Assembly: GCF_905171775.1 (NCBI RefSeq)
Contig: NC_053490.1
Coordinates: 463,124,143-463,188,142 of the forward strand
Source of the DNA: Rana temporaria
Lineage: Eukaryota > Chordata > Amphibia > Anura > Ranidae
Direction: 5' to 3'
Length of the DNA stretch: 64,000 nucleotides
Part shown: positions 22,918 through 33,249 of the stretch, in pieces
Numbering within the stretch: the stretch's first letter is position 1
Layout: every line of letters starts with the position of its first letter
Translations under genes and position numbers: made by a program
Notes under the pieces: generated by a model
Database searches by the model: none
The model's input: only the letters and a program-made list of their open reading frames with translations
Told to the model about the DNA's origin: nothing

Positions 22918-23611
22918 CACAGGTGTCAAACACAAGGCCCGCGGGCCCAATCTGGCCCCCCAGGCCATTTCATGTGGCCCTCCTCTAATCCTCCTTCAGA
23001 CCCTTAATTTCTGCTTTCAAACAATGCATCCAGCTTTGATCTTCCCAGCAGCAGCATAAGAAAATGGGGGGTACACTGTAATGTAAGGGCAGGGCCGCCA
23101 TCAGGGGGTACAGGCATTACCCCTGTAAGGGGCCTGATTGTCCCTGTTTTTATTTTTTTATTTGATTTTATTTATTTTTTCCGTTTGACCCCCCACCTTT
23201 AGAAACTTGCGGCAGGGTAACACCCCCATCTCCCCCTCCCCCCCCTCCGTTTTTGTTTTACATTTTTTTTTTTTTCATTTTTTTTTTCGTCGGACCCCCC
23301 ACCTCTAGCCATTAGCGGCAGGGGAGAGAAGAGAAGACTTGACTTGACTTTGTGTAATTCGTCACCAACCCCCAGCTTATCATCTCGCGGCAGGAGATAG
23401 GAGGGCCCCCCCCGTTTCTCTGCTCCAGGGGGGCCCTGCCTAAAGCTGTGCAGGGGATTTGTAATGGCTGCCCTGTGAAAGGGAGAGTGGGGGGCTCAAC
23501 TTCTGATGGTGGGGATGCGTTGGACATCTAATCTTACAGAGACAACCGACCCTTTTGAGGGCAATCATAATGCTGATGTGCCCCACATCGAAATTGAATG
23601 TGACACCCCTG
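22918..23611. mobile_element. hAT element (GGTGTCAAACACAAGGCCCGCG family), middle of a three-level nest
   Basis: It is flanked by exact CTCTAGAG at 22910-22917 and 23612-23619. The terminus CAGGTGTCAAACACAAGGCC is inverted as AATGTGACACCCCTG. A second copy lies at about 49047-49401. It is itself split by 23090-23475. Confidence 0.85.
23090..23475. mobile_element. hAT element (CAGGGCCGCCAT), innermost
   Basis: It starts CAGGGCCGCCATCAGGGG and ends TTGTAATGGCTGCCCTG, with flanks TGTAAGGG (23082-23089) and TGAAAGGG (23476-23483). The paralogous host copy near 49240 reads TGTAAGGGAGAGTAGGG without an insertion, which is the empty site. Confidence 0.8.
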
Positions 23612-23738
23612 CTCTAGAGGAACCCTAGTTGAGAATGGCTGGTCTAACCCTTCACAATTCCATATATTCAAAATAAAAGTTTTGCCTTTACATATACTGG
23701 AACATGTAAAGATCAAAGTTGTAAAGTAAGCCACCAAA

Positions 23739-24241
23739 CAGCGGCGGCTGACGCTCAATATTTGGGGGGGTGACAAACCAATGCCAACACGGGATGGGAA
23801 TGCGGAAATTCCCCACCCACCTCCCCACAGGACACGGATGAGAATGCAGTGCCCCCAAACCCAGGAGGCAGATCAGGCGGACATGGATCCAGGCTGCAGC
23901 TCCTCGCTCCGTGACTATTGCTCCTCCTTCAGGCCGAACAGGAAGTGAGTCCTGACTGAGACCCGATTGGCCGGGAGTCCTTTGACTCCCTGGCCAATCA
24001 GATTTCAGGAACTGCTTCCTGATTTGCTGGGAGGAGAATCAGGAAGACAATCGCGAATATTAATTCACTATTGTCACACAAGGGTGTGGGCTCGGGGCGC
24101 AGTGCTCTAATCATGTGCTTCAAAAAAAAGAAAAACCAAAACCCCATTGGAATCCATGCATCTGGCGCCCTGCATGTAGATTAGGGGGTCAGGGTCAGAG
24201 GCGGCAGTGCCAGTGCGCCACCAATGGGCGAGTTGCCACTG
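23739..24241. mobile_element. hAT element (CAGCGGCGGCTG family)
   Basis: The ends are CAGCGGCGGCTGACGCTCAA and CAATGGGCGAGTTGCCACTG. The flanks CCACCAAA (23731-23738) and CCATCAAA (24242-24249) match at 7 of 8. A partial relative lies at 60365-60515. Confidence 0.8.
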
Positions 24242-24249
24242 CCATCAAA

Positions 24250-24501
24250 GGCAGAATTCAACTTAAGTTGTAAATTATCTTTTGGAAAACTTCATATGTA
24301 TATTGTGACAGTGCTATGTCTTGTCATGGTGTCAGGAAGGTTAGATGTTATCCAGGGATCTTATTTATGCAGGTAAAGGGGCTCCATGATGTCTCTTCTG
24401 AGTAGAGAAAATGGATTTTGCAGTATTCTATAGGATTAGTAACTCCTGGATTGGGTTCTGGAGCCCAGAGGCTTTGTACAGGCTTGGGAGGGATGAAGCC
24501 C
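24250..24501. other. No recognised feature
   Basis: Short unique spacer. Confidence 0.4.
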
Positions 24502-24505
24502 TTAA

Positions 24506-25024
24506 AGGGGAGTTCCAGCCAATATTTATGTTTATTAAAAGTCAGCAGCTACAAAAAGTGTAGCTGCTGGCATTTAATAAACAGACACTTACCTGCTCCA
24601 GCGTTCCAGCGACGCGCCGGCCGGGGCTCCGCTCTTCTCCCCCCCTCCCCGGCCGGCGTCTTCATTGTCACTGTGGGCACCCGGCCGTGACAGCTTTCGG
24701 CTTAACGGCCGGGCACCCACTGCGCAAGCGCGAGCGGCATTGCGCATGCGTGAGCGGCGCGGCCCGGCGCTGCTTGATTGGACAGGCGATCGCCTAGGAC
24801 CTGTCACGTGTCCTAGGCGATCGCCTACAGGGAGGGGCTGCCAAAAGGCGATTAAGCTTAATCGCCTTTGCAGCCCCTCGGCGGAAGGAGGAAGTGGGAC
24901 AGGAAGTCCCCTTCTCCTGAAGCCCCCACTCCCCCCCCCCAAAATAAATTACATGCCAAATGTGGCATGTAAGGGGGTGAGGAGTGGGCTAAGCGGAAGT
25001 TCCATTTTTGGGTGGAACTCCGCT
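24506..25024. mobile_element. T2/Kolobok-type MITE
   Basis: It is flanked by TTAA at 24502-24505 and 25025-25028. The ends are AGGGGAGTTCCAGCC and GGTGGAACTCCGCT. It has an internal inverted pair (CAGCAGCTACA / TGTAGCTGCTG) and a second hairpin around TAGGCGATCGCCTA. Its G+C content is high in the middle. Confidence 0.85.
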
Positions 25025-25163
25025 TTAAGCCTGTGTCCACATTTTACTAGAAAGCAGCATCCTAATTGTGCAGTTGTACACTTCCCTTCTAAGTATAGGA
25101 GCTGTCTATGGTTCAGGGCTCTTTTCTGTAGATACGTTTCTTCATGAGCTATGCGTGTGAACA

Positions 25164-25300
25164 CATAGCTCCCAACTGTCCCTCATTTCGAGGGACTGTC
25201 CCTGATTTGGAACAAAGCCCCTTTGCCCCTCTTTCCTCCTCATTTGTCCCTCATTTTGGTCTAATTTATATAGTTGTATATAAAATGCATTTTTATATCA
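25164..25300. mobile_element. Left part of a hAT-like element (CATAGCTCCCAACTGTCCCT)
   Basis: It shares CATAGCTCCCAACTGTCCCT and CATTTGTCCCTCATTTTGGT with the complete copy at 55144-55502. No right end was found here, so this copy is truncated. Confidence 0.65.
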
Positions 25301-25930
25301 AATATATTTGTATGCTCATATTCCATAGAGGCTTAAAAATAAAAAACATAATTTTCAGATGCCTACAGCAACCATCCAGAATCCTTGTTTCATATTCATG
25401 ACTGTTGAACAGAAAAGATAGTAGACAGCTGATTGGATAACATGTGCAGCAAGGAATTTTCTTTTAGCTTACTTTTTACATAGGAGCTCCACAATGTCCA
25501 GGAGGTGTGCTCCCTGATCCCTCGCCCTCTGCCTGTATTGTTCGCTTACAATGGTTTTTAAACTGATCAGCACAAATAAGGGTTACAATACACAGTTTAA
25601 ATGTGCAATTGTGTAGGTCCTTTATTCTAGAGGTGGAAATGACCAGAGGATGCAGCCTTGCAATCGAGGCAGAAACCAGTTAATGAAAACATTTGAGCTG
25701 TCTATATTTGTATATGCTCTCCATTAGGAAGTGCATACAGGAAATATATGTTATTGATGCAAATCAGAGGTCATTTCTTCTAAAATGCTATGACCGACAA
25801 AAGTGATGTCACTGTTCACTTTAAAAAAAACACACACAATTACGTATGACCATAACGAAAATGTATAAATAAAATTGTTATTTGGGGAAAAAACACACAC
25901 ACTGTTATCCTCACTGCACATCCCTGTAGG
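25301..25930. other. No recognised feature
   Basis: A+T-rich, no termini, no exon. Confidence 0.4.
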
Positions 25931-25934
25931 CATT

Positions 25935-26280
25935 TTACCGTTTTGTTTGCCGTGATTTTCGGCCGCTAGCGCTCCGTTTTTAACCCCCACTAGCGGCAGA
26001 AAAAGGGTTAAACCCGCCCGCAAAAACGCCTCTTTGCGGCGTTTTTCAGATGGGTTGGAGGCGCTACCCCATTGTTTTCAATGGGCAGGGGCGCTATAGG
26101 ACGGTATATTTACCGCTCCTACCGCGCCTCAAAGATGCGGCTGGTAGGACTTTTTTTAGCGTCCTGCCAGCGCCTGAGGGCTTTCACACTGGATAGAATG
26201 GAGCGGCTCTTTCTGGGCGCATTGCAGGTGCTACTTTTAGCACAATAGCGCCTGCAAAGTGCCTCAGTGTGAAAGCAGCC
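25935..26280. mobile_element. Harbinger-like MITE, left end lost
   Basis: It shares GCCGCTAGCGCTCC, TAACCCCCACTAGCGGC and AAAGGGTTA blocks with 3484-3902 and ends GTGTGAAAGCAGCC before a TAA that also borders the next element. The left terminus is not recognisable. Confidence 0.6.
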
Positions 26281-26283
26281 TAA

Positions 26284-26837
26284 TGCCGCGTACACACAAC
26301 CATTTTCCGGGTTGGTAAAATTGACGTTTTTTTTATGTCATTAAAAACTATCATGTGTGGGCTCCAGAGCATTTTTCACGATGTAAAAAATGGCCATTAA
26401 AAATTTAGAACATGCTCTAATTTTTCACAATGTTTTTAGCGTCGTAAAAAATGGTCGTGTGTGGGCTTTAACGACGTGAAAAAAACGCGCATGCTCAGAA
26501 GCAAGTTATGAGACTGGAGCACTCATTCTGGTAAAACTAGCGTTTGTAATGGAGTAAGCACTTTCATTACGCTGTAACAGACTGAAAAGCACGAATCGTC
26601 TTTTACTAACACAAAATCAGCAAAAGCAGCCCAAAGGGTGGTGCCATCCAAATGGAACTTCCCCTTTATAGTGCTGTCGTATGCGTTGTACGTCACCGCG
26701 CTTTGCTAGAGCATTTTTTTTTCCACGATCGTGTGTAGGCAAGGCCGTTTTAACGATCGGGTTGAAAACGTTGTTTTTTCTAGACCATTAAAAACTTAAT
26801 TTTTTACCACCCGAAAAACGGTTGTGTGTACGCGGCA
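26284..26837. mobile_element. Harbinger-like MITE (TGCCGCGTACACAC subfamily)
   Basis: It is flanked by TAA at 26281-26283 and 26838-26840. The ends are TGCCGCGTACACACAACCAT and GGTTGTGTGTACGCGGCA. The same subfamily occurs at 35924-36482. Confidence 0.85.
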
Positions 26838-26840
26838 TAA

Positions 26841-27383
26841 GAGTTGGGTAGTAGTATAATATTACTATGGTAGTAATAATAAAAATATAGTGTAATACAA
26901 TAAAATAGAAACACAACAGTATAACCTCAATGTCATGTATACAGTATATATAAACAGTGTATAAATGAACACACTTCTATGATGTGTTCACTAAATACAG
27001 TTCATAGACATGGAAGATCTGACCTTCACTTTTATCGGTCTGAAAAACAATAAAGAACAATCTTGGATATGAAGTATAATACAATGACCAGGAAGCCCTG
27101 GCGGCAAATGTGATTTAGTGCACAGCTGGTATTCATAGTAGTGCGCTCTGTAGGACTTCTGCGGTGATTCACTTGGCTGTTTTTCTTAATAAAATGACCA
27201 CTGGCGTGCTTCTCCACTTTCGACATAGCCAAGAGGGACACTTTTATAGCTTTAACATTTTTAGGCAAAAGACACTATCTTGCAAACCTCATTCTTCATA
27301 TATCTATCACTTAAAAAAACACTGAGTGGGCTGCTTAAATACCCTCCGGGCTCCTCCCATAAACTCAGGCCACCATACTGGCC

Positions 27384-27386
<3 letters not shown>
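26841..27386. other. No recognised feature
   Basis: A+T-rich unique sequence. The minus frame at 27032-27268 is not recognisable. Confidence 0.4.

Positions 27387-27429
<43 letters not shown>
27387..27429. repeat. (TA)n microsatellite
   Basis: About 43 bp of TA dinucleotide. Confidence 0.95.
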
Positions 27430-27432
<3 letters not shown>

Positions 27433-28020
27433 AGTGCAGAGTATATAATACAGTGTATTAAAGTGGTTAAGGGGAACCCTATGACAGAATTAAGAAAAAA
27501 TTGGAATAGGGTCTCCCCCCAAAGTCCATACCAGGCCCTTAGCCCCCCCCCCCCCAATCCATACAAGGCCTTTTTGGTCTGGCATAGATTTTAAGCGGAA
27601 CTCCAAGCCAAAATTAAAAAAATTGGCATGGGGGTCCCCCCGAAATCCATACTAGACCCTTATACGAGCAAGTAGGCTGGCAGGCCATAAAAAGGGGGGG
27701 GGGGGGTACCAGGCCGCTTGTCCTCAACATGGGGAGGGTGCTTTGCTTCACTTTAGGCATTATTAAAATCACTTCTCCTAAAAAAAAATGTGTTTTAAAA
27801 AAAGAAATTTGCAGTGATACATGTCCCCTGGGGCAGGACCCGGGTCCCCAAACACTTTTTATGGCAATAACTTGCATAAAAGCCTTTAAAATTCGCACTT
27901 TCGTTTTTTTTTATGTTCGTGTCGCATAGACTTTAATAGGGTTTGCATGTTCGCTCAAACTTTTCGCCTGTTTGTGCGAACTGAGGGGGGGGGGGGGAAT
28001 GGCGTTGTTCGGCTCATTCC
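27430..28020. repeat. Dispersed frog repeat with C- and G-runs (partial)
   Basis: Two similar blocks (AATTGGAATAGGGTCTCCCC / AATTGGCATGGGGGTCCCCC) are followed by TTTCGCCTGTTTGTGCGAAC and TTGTTCGGCTCATTCCTA. I recall the last two as parts of a common ranid hAT-like element, but a complete pair of ends is not visible. Confidence 0.5.
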
Positions 28021-28700
28021 TAATGTTATCTTTTACCCAAATACCAATTTATTAACCTATTGCCTTTACAAATGTTGCACCTGCGACATATTAATATTGA
28101 TACACCATACATTTTACAAAGAAGCTAGCAATAAGTTTGGTTCAAATGTGAGCTAAACACCAATGCCACGGCTGATATATATTGTCAAAGGGGGAAAATA
28201 AAACAACATTTAGCAAAGAAAATGGTTTTGTCCATGACATCTGCCTGACACCCCAGAAGGTATAGCGTGAGTACCATACAGGAACCATAAAGGATGACTC
28301 ATTGGACTGAAATACGACTTTAATATGAAGAGCCATGAAATTTGTAAAGCACTGCTTCGGAGATTATTGATTTTATCTTTTTTAAATGATTGTTTTCTGA
28401 GGGTGTATGGGAAGGTCACTGCTTAGTTAATATGTAAATCTCACAAAACCAATATATACTGAATCTTAAGCATTCCCTGAGAGAGCGCTTAACACAAAAA
28501 CAACGTTATTTACATAAGGATATTGTAAATTCCCTGGTGGGCCACGCAGAAATCAACTTGAATATAATATAGAGAAATCGAAAAAAGTCATTCAGCTTGT
28601 TTGGCAACTGCCCTATTTTATAGCTTGCTTTCCTACAATCTGAACTCAGGCATGGGTACCTGACGAATACCGGGTATACCTAGTCACAAGGGAGGGGGTG
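28021..28700. other. No recognised feature
   Basis: A+T-rich unique sequence. 28200-28440 has few repeats and is a weak non-coding candidate only. Confidence 0.35.
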
Positions 28701-28801
28701 TGCTAAAACTGGTGCTTACAGAATCTGGTGCGGCTGTGCATAGCAACCAATCAGCTTCTAACTTCAGCTTTTTCGCGGAAAATCTGATCGTGTGTACGAG
28801 G
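28701..28801. mobile_element. Two truncated transposon ends fused together
   Basis: 28701-28775 is one arm of the MITE at the start of the window (TGGTGCGGCTGTGCATAGCA, ACCAATCAGCTTCTAACTTC). It runs directly into ATCTGATCGTGTGTACGAGG, a Harbinger-like right terminus. This is the scar of a nested insertion that later lost most of both elements. Confidence 0.65.
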
Positions 28802-28955
28802 CTGAATACAGGTGGTGTGTTACTGGACAAATCACCAGGTGAAAACAGAGGGGGAAAAGCCTAAAACTAGAAAACTAATGCAGCCACCTCATCTAATGAT
28901 TGGTAAATTGCAATACATTACATTTTTGGTTTTGGGATTATTACTGTTTTTTTAA

Positions 28956-30755
28956 TCACTTCAATACCCAGCCATAGTAATGGGATCTACCATCCTGGGT
29001 GGACGTCATATTACGTCCCGGGCTTTGTGGGGGGATATCTTGTCTTGTCACATGACGAGCATAGAGATGTAGTTAGTAAGCATGAGATCTGTGAATTTTT
29101 TTTCACAATCTCATGCTTTCCAACCTGTCACACACTATTTCTATTACAAGGGATGTTTACATTCCTTGTAATAGGAATAAAAGTAATACAATTTTTTTTT
29201 TTTTAAGTGTAAAAATGAAGTAAAATATATTTTTTTATAATAATAATAAAAAATAAAAAAAAACACCCCTGCCCCCGGTAGCTCGCGCTCAGAAGCGAAC
29301 GCACACGTAAGTCCACATATGTGAGGTATCGCCGCGTGCGTTAGAGCGAGAGAAATCATTCTAGCATTAGATCTCCTCTGTAACTCTAAACTGGTAACCT
29401 GTAAAAAATGTCAAAACACTGCCTATGGAGGTTTTTAACCACTTAAGACCTGGACCTTTAGGCAGCTAAATGCCCAGGCCAGGTTTTGCGATTCGGCACT
29501 GCGTCGCTTTAACTGACAATTGCGCGGTTGTGTGACGTGGCTCCCAAACAAAATTGACGTCATTTTTTCCCACAAATAGAGCTTTCTTTTGGTGGTATTT
29601 GATCACCTCTGCGGTTTTTATTTTTTGCGCTATAAACAAAAATAGAGCGACAATTTTGAAAAAAAATGCAATATTTTTTACTTTTTGCTATAATAAATAT
29701 CCCCCAAAACATATATAACATTTTTTTTCCCTCAGTTCAGGCCGATACGTATTCTTCTACCTATTTTTGGTAAAAAAAAACGCAATAAGCGTTTATCGAT
29801 TGGTTTGCGCAAAATGTATAGCGTTTACAAAATAGGGGATAGTTTTATTGCATTTTTTTTTTCTTACTACTAATGGCGGCGATCAGCGATTTTTTTCGTG
29901 GCTGCAACATTATGGCGGACACTTTGGACAATTTTGACACAATTTTGGGACCATTGTCATTTTCTCAGCAAAAAATGCATTTAAATTGCATTGTTTATTG
30001 TGAAAATGACAGTTGCAGTTTGGGAGTTAACCACAGGGGGCGCTGAAGGAGTTATGCTTCACCTAGTGTGTGTTTACAACTGTAGGGGGTGTGGCTGTAG
30101 GTCTGACCTCATCGATCGAGTCTCCCTATAAAAGGGATGACTCGATCGATGCAGCCGCCACAGTGAAGCGCAGGGAAGCCGTGTTTACATACGGCTCTCC
30201 CCGTTCTTCAGCTCCGGGGAGCGATCACAAGGGGGGGGGGGGCTAGAAACGAATAGCCGCACCCTCATCCCGGATAGCTCCCTGAGGCTTACCGACCACC
30301 GCGTGTCCCGGGGGGGGGGGTCCGATCGGAACCCAGACCCGCACATCGTTCTGCCTGTCCGTGCCATTTTGCCGACGTATATGTACATGCGGCGGTCGTT
30401 AAACGGTTAAGTACCGAAGTGTGTGCGGAATTTTAAAGCGTGACATGTTAGGTATCTATTTACTCGGCGTAACATCATCTTTCATATTTTACAAAAAAAT
30501 TGGGCTAACTTTACTGTGTTGTTATTTTTTAATTCATGAAACCATATTTTTTTTTTAAAAGGCGTTTGAAAAATGATTGCGCAAATACCGTGCAAGATAA
30601 AAAGTTGCAGTTTGGTGTCTGCTAAAAAAACATACATAATGTTTGGGGGTTCTGAGTAATTTTCTAGCAAAAGAATGATGATTTGTACATGTAGGAGAGA
30701 AGTGCCAGAATAGGCCCGGTATGGAGGTGGGTATAAAAGCCCTGTATTGAAGGGG
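28956..30755. mobile_element. TTAA element (related to 6209-7332) with a nested piggyBac-like element
   Basis: It is flanked by TTAA at 28952-28955 and 30756-30759, with ends TCACTTCAATACCCAGCC and GCCCTGTATTGAAGGGG. Its own sequence (28956-29434 and 30411-30755) aligns block for block with 6209-7332: the GTTTACATTCCTTG hairpin, GAGGTATCGCCGCG, GCGTGACATGTTAGG. Confidence 0.75.
29439..30406. mobile_element. piggyBac-like non-autonomous element (TTAA-CCACTTAAG)
   Basis: It is flanked by TTAA at 29435-29438 and 30407-30410. The left end CCACTTAAGACC matches 40374 and 60630 in its subterminal CTTTAACTGACAATTGCGCG and ATAGAGCTTTCTTTTGGTGG. It has an internal minor hairpin (GACTCGATCGATG) and several long G-runs. 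TTAA targets with CC ends point to piggyBac. No transposase frame. Confidence 0.75.
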
Positions 30756-30759
30756 TTAA

Positions 30760-31718
30760 AGGCACCAGGAGCTGAAACAGCGCCGTATGTTGTATGAATA
30801 ATCACATTTCATTTTAGAAGTTCTCCCATCTCTTTCTTTTTTACCTGGATTATGTCACATAAAACTAATTCACACAGCAAATGTAAACTATACCTCTGCA
30901 TGTAAAAATATCAAAATCCACCAATGTACAGTAATTAATCCTAACACATGTATCAATTTTATTCATTTTGTGACACAATAAATAAATCTAGATATAATGT
31001 ATGCCCCAAAATTTAAAATGTGATTTGGGCAGTGCCCATGTCTTGTTCTGGCTTCCCTCCCTGGGGCATGCTTTATCTCAATGTGAATGTCCCATGATTG
31101 GGCACAGATGGCTTACAAAGACTTGAAAACATGGCATATAATTACCACCCGCCCAGCAAAATCTGATTTCTACAGGGATGTTAAGCCTGGTTAAGAATAT
31201 GACTCTTCCATGTTCTTTTTGGTTTTTACGTCCCAATCTTGTGTCCCCAAGGTAACCATGGAAACCAACCTGATGGAAATCTCTGCACCCTTATCATTGA
31301 TTAGGTAATAAATCAGCCCTTTATACCTTGAATACAAAATAAGTATTTATATCAGATATTGATCGCTTTCCCTTTTTCACTCTATATCCATGGTTATATG
31401 TTACTCCAGTTTTCATACTGGAAATCTCTTTTGCATTTGCCTCTTACCTCCTCCAATCTGCTGAGCTAGGGCAAACCACAGCTTTATACAGCCTGAAGAG
31501 CCAATGTTATCGATCGTCAACCAATCCCCAAGTGCCTAATTGTGAAAGCAATCACATACGCTGTACTTCATATTTTATCACTACGCCTTATTTTTTTTCT
31601 TATAACAGCCACATCATTTATAGAGCTTGTGTAACAACACAAAAGGAGCGATTAGCAGTCATTTATTAGACAACAGACTTGATTCTGAGGACTACAATCT
31701 TGTTGGTAAAAGAAGGTC
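30760..31718. other. Unique-looking non-repetitive stretch
   Basis: No termini, minisatellites or exons were seen. 31020-31300 has more balanced composition than its surroundings and holds the RFX-like motif listed next. Confidence 0.4.
31252..31265. promoter_or_regulatory. RFX-like X-box motif
   Basis: GTAACCATGGAAAC fits the X-box shape GTNRCC-RGNAAC with one deviation. A single 14-bp match is weak. No promoter or exon lies nearby. Confidence 0.25.
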
Positions 31719-31919
31719 CCTTAAAGCAGTGGTCCCCAACCTTTATGGCACCGGGGACCGGCTGCGTGGACGAAAACTGTGCCAAGGCCCGGGGCGGGGG
31801 TTAAGGTTGGCACGCGGGGGGTAAACGATTTTTCGCGGGCAATTTGTCAGCGCATAATTTCTATTATTACATTGTAGTAATAAATGAAATAGTTCAACTC
31901 ACTAAAATGCAGAATCCAT

Positions 31920-32580
31920 GGGAGCCCTGAGCGTGTCACTTGCCATGTTGCATGCCACCAGATGCCCAATGTCACTTGCCACGTCACCTGCCACAATGCC
32001 TGTCACCAAATGCGGAATGTCACTTGCCACATCACCTGCCACGTTGCCTGTAACCAGATGCAGAATGTCACTTTCCACATCACCTGCCACATTGCCTGCA
32101 GGGACAGACTGACCATTGGGACTTTCGGGCACAGCCCGAGGGCCCCATGCCACTAGGGGGCCCCATCAGGGTTGCCAGGCTCAATAAAACCAGGGACAGT
32201 ATGTAAAAATCTTAGTTTTTTTTACATCTGTCTCTGCTATGTCTTAAACCGACATGCTTTTGATGTGAAAATCCTGAGATTTTAGCTGCCCTGCCTCTGC
32301 ACTGCCTCCTGGCGTGGTGGCCATCTGTAAGCCCAGGGGCCCCATAATCTTCTATTGCCCCATGGGTAGTCAGTCCACTCCTGGTTGCCTGTCACCAGAT
32401 GTGGAATGTTACTTGCCACATCACCTGCCACGTTGCCTGTCACCAGATGCGGAATGTTACTTGCCACATCACCTGCCATGCTGCCTGTCGCTAGATGCGG
32501 AATGTCACCTGCCACGTCACCTGCCACAAGATGCGGAATGTCACTTGCCACGTCACCTGCCACATTGCCTGTCACCAGAT
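31920..32580. repeat. ~48-bp minisatellite inside the hAT, in two blocks
   Basis: Units of the type ATGTCACTTGCCACGTCACC + TGCCACATTGCCTGTCACCAGATGCGGA fill 31920-32098 and 32384-32580. A multiple-of-three period leaves several short frames open on both strands, which I reject as genes. Confidence 0.85.
32099..32383. mobile_element. hAT element (285 bp) inserted in the minisatellite
   Basis: The ends CAGGGACAGACTGACCATTGG and CCATGGGTAGTCAGTCCACTC...CTG are inverted. The flanks ATTGCCTG and GTTGCCTG match at 7 of 8, and both are parts of the surrounding minisatellite unit. Confidence 0.75.
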
Positions 32581-32784
32581 CGCTCGCTTATCTCCTCCAC
32601 CTGGCGCTTATATCCCAGCCGCCCGTCTCTCTAATACCGCGGCCCGTATGTAGTAAGGCCACAGCCCGGTAGTGGGCCACGTCCCGGGGGTTGACGACCC
32701 CTGCCTTAAAGGGTAAAGAAAGCTTCCCACAAAGTTTCCTTATTTTTTTTCCCCCACCCTCCCCTAAGTAAGTGTGGTCCACCC

Positions 32785-33248
32785 CAGGGCCATCTTAATA
32801 GCATCATGGGCACCTGGGCAAAGTAAGACACTGGGGCTCCCATCAGCCTGCCCTAATTTATGCACCTGATCTCAAGAATTAAAGTATAAATAGTTGATAG
32901 AATTAAACATATATTTATTAGTGCTTTTATTGATTGTAAACAATAAGAAAACATGCCATAAATCAAAGACCAATCAACACAAAGAGCACAGTACAGGAGG
33001 GGAGTCAGAAATGCACAATACATGGTGGGTCAGGAGGGCACAATCCTGAGATCAGGAGGGCACAGTACATGTTTTGGAATGCTGCCCAGTACACAGCCAT
33101 CCAGAGACAGCTTAGTAAAAATTGTTACTGTCCTGGAAAATCCAGGACAGTTAGCAAGTATTATGTAATGCAAGATTATCATGGGGCCCCCATGCACCTG
33201 GGACCCCTGGGCAATTCCCAGGGGTGCCCATGCGTTATAACAGCCCTG
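32785..33248. mobile_element. hAT non-autonomous element, copy B (464 bp)
   Basis: It is flanked by exact GTCCACCC at 32777-32784 and 33249-33256. It starts CAGGGCCATCTTAATAGCAT and ends inverted with AACAGCCCTG. Nearly identical to copy A at 9516-9979 and in the same orientation, but with a different target, so it transposed independently. Confidence 0.92.
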
Positions 33249-33249
33249 G

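Larger units (their letters stand above)
22653..23641. mobile_element. hAT-like host element, inverted, carrying a hAT that itself carries a hAT
   Basis: The right end AACCCTAGTTGAGAATGGCTG is the inverse of the CAGCTGTTCTCAACC terminus of 56576. The sequence left of 22910 matches the right part of 56576-57278 in reverse (CAATCAGTCACAGCTCAAGG, TCCCTAGCAACCTCTAGAG). GTCTTACC (22645-22652) against GTCTAACC (23642-23649) is a 7-of-8 target duplication, which sets the left end only tentatively. Confidence 0.6.
31727..32703. mobile_element. hAT element (CAGTGGTCCCCAACC, Charlie/MER33-like ends)
   Basis: It is flanked by exact CCTTAAAG at 31719-31726 and 32704-32711. CAGTGGTCCCCAACCTTTAT and its inverse GGTTGACGACCCCTG are the termini. 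The ends resemble those of mammalian MER33/Charlie-type hATs. Most of the interior is a ~48-bp minisatellite, split by another hAT. Non-autonomous. Confidence 0.9.

Noticed and set aside
24665..25147. 160-codon plus frame in G+C-rich sequence
   Set aside because: It overlaps a Kolobok-type MITE, crosses its right end into unrelated sequence, and has no recognisable domain.
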